Part shown: piece by piece, positions 1-3,802 of the stretch
Layout: every line of letters begins with the position of its first letter
How positions within the stretch are numbered: the first letter of the stretch is position 1
Source: CAZTLI01 sp964614375
GTDB lineage: Bacteria; Chloroflexota; Anaerolineae; Aggregatilineales; Phototrophicaceae
Length of the DNA stretch: 5,731 nucleotides
Reading direction: 5' to 3'
Assembly: GCA_964614375.1 (NCBI GenBank)
Contig: CAZTLI010000367.1
Span: 1-5,731, forward strand
Made by a program: the position numbers and the translations under genes
The notes under the pieces: generated by a model
The model's input: the letters and a program-made list of their open reading frames with translations, nothing else
The model's database searches: none
What the model was told of the DNA's origin: nothing

Positions 1-265
1 GTATGAAAATGACGCGATGGTGGCGGTGGGTCTGGGCATTGTCGATAGCGGTTACATCGGCCTCTATGACATCGTGACCGACGCGCGGTTGCGTGGTCGT
101 GGACTGGGTACAGACCTCGTATTGAATCTCCTGCATTGGGGCAAACAGCACGGCGCGAAACACGCCTATCTACAGGTCAACCTCGAAAATGCGCCCGCCC
201 TGCGCCTCTATAACAAACTCGGCTTCAAAGAAGCCTATCGCTACTGGTATCGGGTTACAACCTGA
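1..265 (+). CDS. GNAT family N-acetyltransferase, C-terminal part (5' end outside window)
   Basis: The reading frame is open from the left edge (first full codon at base 2) to a TGA at 263-265, giving 87 visible residues, so the start lies upstream. The segment DARLRGRGLGTDLV matches motif A of the GNAT fold (R/Q-x-x-G-x-G/A), the loop that binds the pyrophosphate of acetyl-CoA. It is followed by a helix, then VNLENAPALRLYNKLGFKE, the usual motif B (N-x-x-A-x-x-L-Y-x-K-x-G-F) that completes the acetyl-CoA site. GNAT enzymes transfer an acetyl group from acetyl-CoA to an amine on a small molecule, peptide or protein N-terminus. The substrate cannot be read from this half. RimI-like N-terminal acetyltransferases and antibiotic or amino-acid acetyltransferases share these motifs. 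The protein appears soluble and cytosolic. The family is clear; the exact role is unknown. Confidence 0.9.
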   Translation, partial: YENDAMVAVGLGIVDSGYIGLYDIVTDARLRGRGLGTDLVLNLLHWGKQHGAKHAYLQVNLENAPALRLYNKLGFKEAYRYWYRVTT

Positions 266-280
266 ACCATTGTCGAATCG

Positions 281-286
281 TATAAT
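281..286 (+). promoter_or_regulatory. Candidate -10 element (TATAAT) upstream of the UbiA-like gene
   Basis: A perfect TATAAT hexamer lies 15 bases after the acetyltransferase stop. No convincing -35 box is seen at the normal distance (the best is TTACAA at 255-260 with a 20-base spacer), and there is no TG extension. Normal spacing would start transcription at about 293-294, on the first possible ATG of the gene (294) and about 45 bases before the alternative GTG start at 339. The prediction rests on the hexamer alone. Confidence 0.4.
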
Positions 287-325
287 AGGCCGTATGATTA
301 CATGCCGCTCTATCGGGGTTGCATT

Positions 326-331
326 GAAGGA
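326..331 (+). promoter_or_regulatory. Ribosome binding site supporting the GTG start at 339
   Basis: The purine run GAAGGA sits seven bases before the GTG at 339-341, a good Shine-Dalgarno match and spacing. The upstream in-frame ATG at 294 has no such site. This is the main reason for choosing 339 as the start of the prenyltransferase-like gene. Confidence 0.5.
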
Positions 332-338
332 CTGCATC

Positions 339-1199
339 GTGCCACAACAGACTCTCCGCCGCTCATTATTCGTTCTGTTCGCCAACCATACCGACGCATG
401 GGGCGTGACGCTGGTCATCTCCATGCTGGCGCTGCTGCTGCACAGCGCGGTGAATCCGGCGAATTTGCTGCTGGTGACGGCGATTACCGTCAGCTACTGG
501 CTGGCCTTCGCCTATAACGATTATTGCGACGCGCCCTATGACGCCAAAGACCCCGGCAAAGCCCGCCGTAATTTCTTCGTCAATCCACCCTTAACGGCAG
601 GCCAACTGAAATTGGGGATGACATTGGTCGTCGCATTTGTGACGCTGGTATTTGTGCAGTATGGTGGGCGCGGCCTGCTGGTACTGGCGATGTCGATGTT
701 CATCGTGTGGGGCTATTCGGCGCATCCGCTGCGTCTGAAAAGCCGTCCCGGATTGGATTTGCTGACACATGCAATTTTCGTGCAAACCTATCCCTATTTC
801 ATCACGACGCTGCTGATTGATAACGGCTGGTTGGCGGTGGATATGATCATGCTGGCGATGTTTTTCTGTGCATCACTGGCGGCCCAATTAGAGCAGCAGG
901 CGCGCGATTACGAAGTCGATTCGCTGACAGACCGCAACTTCACAACCATCGTCGGCCTGCGCTATTCATTACCCATTTTGAAGCTGGCAACAGGCCTGTT
1001 GATTGTCATTGCGATTTTTGGCTTTGCGACCGGTGTGCTGCCGTTGATTCTCGTGCCATTTGGCCTGATTACGCTGCCCGTGCTGCTGCATCGTTTCGCC
1101 CGCCGTGACCGTCCCCGCAGCGAACGGCTGGTGATGGTCTCGACGCTGCTGGCCCTCATTTATGGCGGCGCGGTACTCGGCTACTTCCTGCTGGTGTGA
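339..1199 (+). CDS. UbiA-superfamily membrane prenyltransferase
   Basis: A 286-residue, strongly hydrophobic protein with about nine predicted membrane helices (roughly residues 22-38, 42-60, 93-107, 112-127, 142-160, 164-182, 210-230, 233-250, 265-286), the size and topology usual for UbiA enzymes. The first Asp-rich motif NDxxDxxxD is complete (N60, D61, D64, D68). The second, DxxxDxxxD, is also complete (D190, D194, D198, in RDYEVDSLTDRNFTTIVG). These bind Mg2+ and the prenyl diphosphate. A YSxxPxRLK segment near residues 126-134 resembles the motif in chlorophyll-synthase and archaeal-lipid branches. The family moves a prenyl chain onto an aromatic or other acceptor in the membrane (quinones, chlorophylls, haem, ether lipids); acceptor and donor cannot be assigned here. 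The sequence after motif 1 (DPGKARRNFF) departs from the common K-P-x-R-P form. The start is uncertain: GTG 339 has a ribosome binding site; ATG 294 would add 15 residues. A start at 189 is unlikely because it overlaps the acetyltransferase. It ends four bases from the convergent endonuclease stop. Confidence 0.85.
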   Translation: MPQQTLRRSLFVLFANHTDAWGVTLVISMLALLLHSAVNPANLLLVTAITVSYWLAFAYNDYCDAPYDAKDPGKARRNFFVNPPLTAGQLKLGMTLVVAFVTLVFVQYGGRGLLVLAMSMFIVWGYSAHPLRLKSRPGLDLLTHAIFVQTYPYFITTLLIDNGWLAVDMIMLAMFFCASLAAQLEQQARDYEVDSLTDRNFTTIVGLRYSLPILKLATGLLIVIAIFGFATGVLPLILVPFGLITLPVLLHRFARRDRPRSERLVMVSTLLALIYGGAVLGYFLLV

Positions 1200-1203
1200 G
1201 GCG

Positions 1204-2109
1204 TTATTTTACTGCGGGGAACAGGTCTTCTAAGCTTGTATCCAGTGCGTGATTCACATCGCCTGTGAAATCAGCAGCAGGAATGCGAAGCGCCTGTAGA
1301 ATTGTATAAAACCGCTTATATCCCTCTTCAGCCCGCAGTTCAACCCAATGAATCCCGCGTGTAGTCAACTGCTGTTTATTCAAATCGGAGAGCTTGTCCG
1401 CGACAAAAACCGTGGTATCTCTGGCAATCACCGCATCGGCACTTTCCGGGTTACCTTGCCCCATGAGTTTGACCTCACAGCGATAATTTTCACCGTTCGC
1501 ACCGATTAAATGAAAATCCACCTCGCGCCCCTCTTTGGTAAGACCTTTCGTGACATAGTGATTAGCTGGCACATTAAACAGTTTACATAGAGTCTTCATC
1601 AGTGGTATTTCGACCTGTTTCCCGGCTGTGCTCCATGCGCCTCCTCGTAATGCCGCGCGCTTAACCGCAATCATGTTAATCACAACGAGGCTTTCATTAA
1701 AGGTTAAGTCCACAGCAACCGTTTGGAGTTTAATGGTCAGCATCAAATCTATATCGCTACTTTCGACCAGTGTTTCAATAAGTTGCAGCAATTTATCATA
1801 ATGTTTGGGGATTTCTTCTAATATAATTTCTCGTCTTGTTGACTCGTACATATTGGCAACAGTTTTTTTGTTTAACCCTGCATGAATTATCAAATCCTCA
1901 GACGGCAGTGATTCATGCAAAAATTCTTTCTTATACCAATCCACCGAAATTTCTTTGTTATCCAACTTTGCATTTGCAACTTTCTTGAAAAACTCAACCG
2001 CATATTCCAGGAATAAAGCATTTATCAGCGAGACGATTTCTATCCGATAATCCTCTCCATTGATGACATGCCGAATAATATCTTGCGTAAGGGCATCCGT
2101 GAGGCGCAT
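1204..2109 (-). CDS. CfrBI-like type II restriction endonuclease
   Basis: A 301-residue soluble protein. The N-terminal half (about 1-150) is helical and lacks a recognisable domain. The C-terminal half contains WSTAGKQVEIPLMKTL (159-174), then REVDFHLIG (195-203) and YRCEVKLMGQGNPESADAV (209-227). D198 with E212-V-K214 forms a D-x13-E-x-K arrangement, as in the PD-(D/E)XK nuclease core that binds Mg2+ and cuts DNA. E168 could be a further acidic ligand. From memory, the AWSTAGKQVE and EVKLMGQGNPESADAVIARD stretches match the CfrBI restriction-enzyme family, whose founder recognises CCWWGG; the specificity of this protein is unknown. The adjacent amino-methyltransferase supports an R-M role. 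The ATG follows the methyltransferase TGA by one base, so translation is probably coupled; only a weak purine-rich site (AAGAAGAG) precedes it. Its AT-rich codon use differs from the flanking genes, suggesting acquisition. Nuclease call strong, family name good, specificity inferred. Confidence 0.75.
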   Translation of the reverse strand: MRLTDALTQDIIRHVINGEDYRIEIVSLINALFLEYAVEFFKKVANAKLDNKEISVDWYKKEFLHESLPSEDLIIHAGLNKKTVANMYESTRREIILEEIPKHYDKLLQLIETLVESSDIDLMLTIKLQTVAVDLTFNESLVVINMIAVKRAALRGGAWSTAGKQVEIPLMKTLCKLFNVPANHYVTKGLTKEGREVDFHLIGANGENYRCEVKLMGQGNPESADAVIARDTTVFVADKLSDLNKQQLTTRGIHWVELRAEEGYKRFYTILQALRIPAADFTGDVNHALDTSLEDLFPAVK

Positions 2110-2110
2110 C

Positions 2111-3517
2111 TCACTCTTCTTTCTGTGATTCCCGGAATTCCGAAGCTAATTTTTGAAATTCAGGGAGGGTCAGGTATTGTGGTGCGTATTGATTGAACAG
2201 AGTCTGACCGCCGATATTCTGTTGAATATAGTCAAAATAAGAGTCATCCTGCTCAGTCAAGAAAAAATACCTATCCAGTGACTGTGCGACTTTTCCCAAT
2301 GTGCCACTGCCGCCAAAAGGATCGAAAATTAAGTCGCCTGCGTAAGAGTAATAGGTGATGACGCGCTGGCATAATTCTGACGGAAACACGGCACTATGAA
2401 CGCGGTCAAAGGTGGGGTCAATTTGCCATAGATTCGAGGTTTCATATTCGCCCAGCACCTTGCTATTTTCGACGGTTTTCCTGTCGTATTGGCGCATGTT
2501 CCAATCGAGTAGTTTATCCGTCTTCTTTCGATACACCATCAAGTATTCGGTAACAGCATTGGGTTTATAAGCTAAAGGTTTACGATGCTGCAAAAAGCCT
2601 GCGTTCCGATTTTTGACGCTGGCTTCAGGCTTTGCCCATACGATGTCATCAATGAATTCCCAGCCAATGTCAATTAATCGTGGATGAATGTCAAAAGGTA
2701 TGGGATAGCGTTTACTCGAATGTGCGCGACTGATGCGGGGCACAATCACCGGCGAGGTGTTAAGAATGAAGAAGCGACCTTCTTTTGTAACGCGATGAAC
2801 TTCAATAAATACCGCTGTCAAAAAATCGAGATATTGTTCATAGCTGATGTATATTGAATAATCGCGCGCGTTATAATATGGCGGCGATGTGAACGTTAAG
2901 TGAATAGACACATCCGGCACATCGCACAATACATTTCGCACATCACCATGTACAACCACATTTCTCATAAAAACTGGCGAATGCGGATGGGGATATTGGG
3001 AAGAATCTGAACGCTCATTTAGCCCGAATTCTTTAGAAATCACTGCTTGAATCTGCTCATTGGGATGTGTTGCCAGGGTTTTTAGTTTATCTTGAATCCT
3101 GGGATTATACTTGAAATTCAATAACGCCCGAATCGCCTGCAACACGATTTTCGGGTCATGTTCATCAACCAATTCCAGTAAAACGGGGATTGTTTCCCGG
3201 CTTCTCATACGCCCAATTGAGGAAACGGCTTCACGCCGAACCATTGAATCGTCATCGTGCAAAGCGAGTTGTGATAAAGCATCAAAATATCTCAAATCTT
3301 TGACTTTGCCGAGACTTTTCACCGCCCAGAGGCGAATCTCATCAGATGGACTTTGCAAGAATGGAACAAACAGGTCACCTTCAAAATCATCCGGCAGCTT
3401 GCCTAGATTCTTCAGGATATACAGAATCTCTTTATCCGAGGAACCATTTTGAAGTATTTGGTAGAGTGTTGATAAATTGTCCGTTTTGAGTTGGTCAATC
3501 TGTTCTTTTGTCAGCAT
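2111..3517 (-). CDS. HEAT-repeat/DNA amino-methyltransferase fusion, modification subunit of the R-M pair
   Basis: A 468-residue protein from the ATG at 3517. Residues about 49-165 hold roughly four HEAT-like helical repeats, each with the pattern L-x-x-D-x-x-x-x-V-R-x-x-A-v-x-s-I-G; the clearest reads DDDSMVRREAVSSIGRM (about 88-104). The catalytic domain starts near residue 184 (RNVVVHGDVRNVL). TSPPYYNARDY at 210-220 is motif IV, the active site that binds the target base. HSAVFPSELCQRVI at 374-387 resembles motif X. FDPFGGSGT at 398-406 is motif I, the S-adenosylmethionine loop. Motif IV before motif I gives beta-class order, and SPPY favours N4-cytosine methylation over N6-adenine. The protein should protect the site cut by the downstream endonuclease, as M.CfrBI (an N4-cytosine enzyme) does. 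The HEAT extension is not part of the usual core and may bind DNA or a partner. An in-frame ATG at 3550 would give 479 residues, but it overlaps the -10 box and has no ribosome binding site. Confidence 0.88.
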   Translation of the reverse strand: MLTKEQIDQLKTDNLSTLYQILQNGSSDKEILYILKNLGKLPDDFEGDLFVPFLQSPSDEIRLWAVKSLGKVKDLRYFDALSQLALHDDDSMVRREAVSSIGRMRSRETIPVLLELVDEHDPKIVLQAIRALLNFKYNPRIQDKLKTLATHPNEQIQAVISKEFGLNERSDSSQYPHPHSPVFMRNVVVHGDVRNVLCDVPDVSIHLTFTSPPYYNARDYSIYISYEQYLDFLTAVFIEVHRVTKEGRFFILNTSPVIVPRISRAHSSKRYPIPFDIHPRLIDIGWEFIDDIVWAKPEASVKNRNAGFLQHRKPLAYKPNAVTEYLMVYRKKTDKLLDWNMRQYDRKTVENSKVLGEYETSNLWQIDPTFDRVHSAVFPSELCQRVITYYSYAGDLIFDPFGGSGTLGKVAQSLDRYFFLTEQDDSYFDYIQQNIGGQTLFNQYAPQYLTLPEFQKLASEFRESQKEE

Positions 3518-3521
3518 GAAG

Positions 3522-3526
3522 CACCT
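3522..3526 (-). promoter_or_regulatory. Ribosome binding site of the methyltransferase gene
   Basis: Read on the minus strand, AGGTG lies four bases before the ATG at 3517. It matches the 3' half of the AGGAGGTG consensus, for which this short distance is normal. It decides the start at 3517 over the upstream ATG at 3550. The same bases form the 3' arm of a hairpin (3522-3542). Confidence 0.55.
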
Positions 3527-3542
3527 ATCCAGTAAGTAGGTG
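3522..3542 (-). promoter_or_regulatory. Leader hairpin covering the methyltransferase ribosome binding site
   Basis: On the minus strand CACCTA (3542-3537) and TAGGTG (3527-3522) form a perfect six-base-pair stem around a nine-base loop. The 3' arm contains the AGGTG ribosome binding site. The predicted transcription start (about 3541-3542) coincides with the 5' arm, so the hairpin would sit at or almost at the very 5' end of the R-M transcript. It could limit translation of the methyltransferase, or as DNA it could be a protein-binding palindrome. The pairing is seen directly; a regulatory role is inferred. Confidence 0.4.
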
Positions 3543-3548
3543 ACAGTC

Positions 3549-3557
3549 ATTATAGCA
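3549..3557 (-). promoter_or_regulatory. Extended -10 promoter of the R-M operon
   Basis: The minus strand reads TGCTATAAT here: a perfect TATAAT preceded by the TGn extension that can replace a -35 box for housekeeping sigma factor. The best -35 candidate (TTGTGT at 3575-3570) is poor and only 15 bases away. Transcription should begin at about 3541-3542, giving a leader of about 25 bases before the ATG at 3517. Both R-M genes would be read from this promoter, since there is no gap between them for another. Confidence 0.6.
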
Positions 3558-3607
3558 TAGCTTCAACTCACACAAAAACAAACGTTCTTATCCATCCACG
3601 CTGTAGT

Positions 3608-3717
3608 CCTACCGCATCCATAACCCGGAAGAGCGCCCGGTTGGACGCTCTCCTGGTGTGTGCAGGTGAGATGGGGATGGTGTTATGAACGGGCGCGCCG
3701 TCGATGGATGCGGTAGG
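3608..3717. repeat. Perfect 14-bp inverted repeat with inner imperfect arms, spanning the 3' end of the DUF11 gene
   Basis: CCTACCGCATCCAT at 3608-3621 is the exact reverse complement of ATGGATGCGGTAGG at 3704-3717, with 82 bases between. Further in, GCGCCCG at 3633-3639 pairs with CGGGCGC at 3690-3696, and TT at 3641-3642 can pair with AA at 3688-3689 across a bulged G. The complementarity therefore runs, with gaps, over about 35 bases per arm. The right arm is coding sequence (codons for the YRIHRRRARS tail of the surface protein); the left arm is intergenic. It may be an inverted partial duplication of the gene's end or a long 3' stem in its transcript. Confidence 0.7.
3627..3653 (-). terminator. 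Hairpin without U-tract downstream of the surface-protein gene (possible terminator or mRNA end)
   Basis: GGAAGAGCG at 3627-3635 pairs with CGCTCTCC at 3646-3653, giving eight base pairs with one bulged A and a ten-base loop. It lies 30 bases beyond the TAA of the DUF11 gene, where a transcript end would be expected, but no T-run follows on either strand, so it is not a classic rho-independent terminator. Part of it (3633-3635) is also used by the longer inverted repeat, so the two folds compete. Confidence 0.35.
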
Positions 3718-3802
3718 CCGCGCCCGTGATGAGCATCGTCGCCAGCGCCACCCCGATTGCGCCATGCACGCTGCTCCAGGGGGATTGCCCCGTCTGCGGC
3801 AG
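3683..3802 (-). other. C-terminal LPXTG sorting signal
   Basis: LPQTG is encoded at 3802-3788. It is followed by a short linker, a hydrophobic segment GAIGVALATMLITGAAY (about 3760-3710) and a tail with five arginines (RIHRRRARS). Pentapeptide, membrane helix and positive tail occur in the right order and spacing for class A or class E-like sortase substrates. This implies a sortase elsewhere in the genome and a cell envelope with a suitable acceptor. Confidence 0.85.

Noticed and set aside
189..293. Start of the UbiA-like gene at 189
   Set aside because: It would overlap the acetyltransferase by 77 bases, and the added residues are hydrophilic and unlike a UbiA N-terminus.
2871..2880. TATAAT-like sequence inside the methyltransferase gene (plus strand near 2872)
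   Set aside because: It faces away from the R-M genes in an AT-rich coding region, with no gene downstream on that strand.
3518..3550. Methyltransferase start at the ATG at 3550
   Set aside because: The ATG overlaps the extended -10 box, so it would not be in the transcript from that promoter, and it has no ribosome binding site; the ATG at 3517 has one.
2111..3550. A larger defence system (BREX, DISARM or Dnd-like)
   Set aside because: Only a methyltransferase and a nuclease are present, directly bounded by unrelated genes; no helicase, ATPase or phosphatase partner is seen. A type II R-M pair explains the block.
3551..3682. A small gene, tRNA or mobile-element end in the spacer between the DUF11 and methyltransferase genes
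   Set aside because: The short frames show no convincing start or domain, no cloverleaf is visible, and the 14-bp inverted arms are not flanked by a target duplication or transposase.
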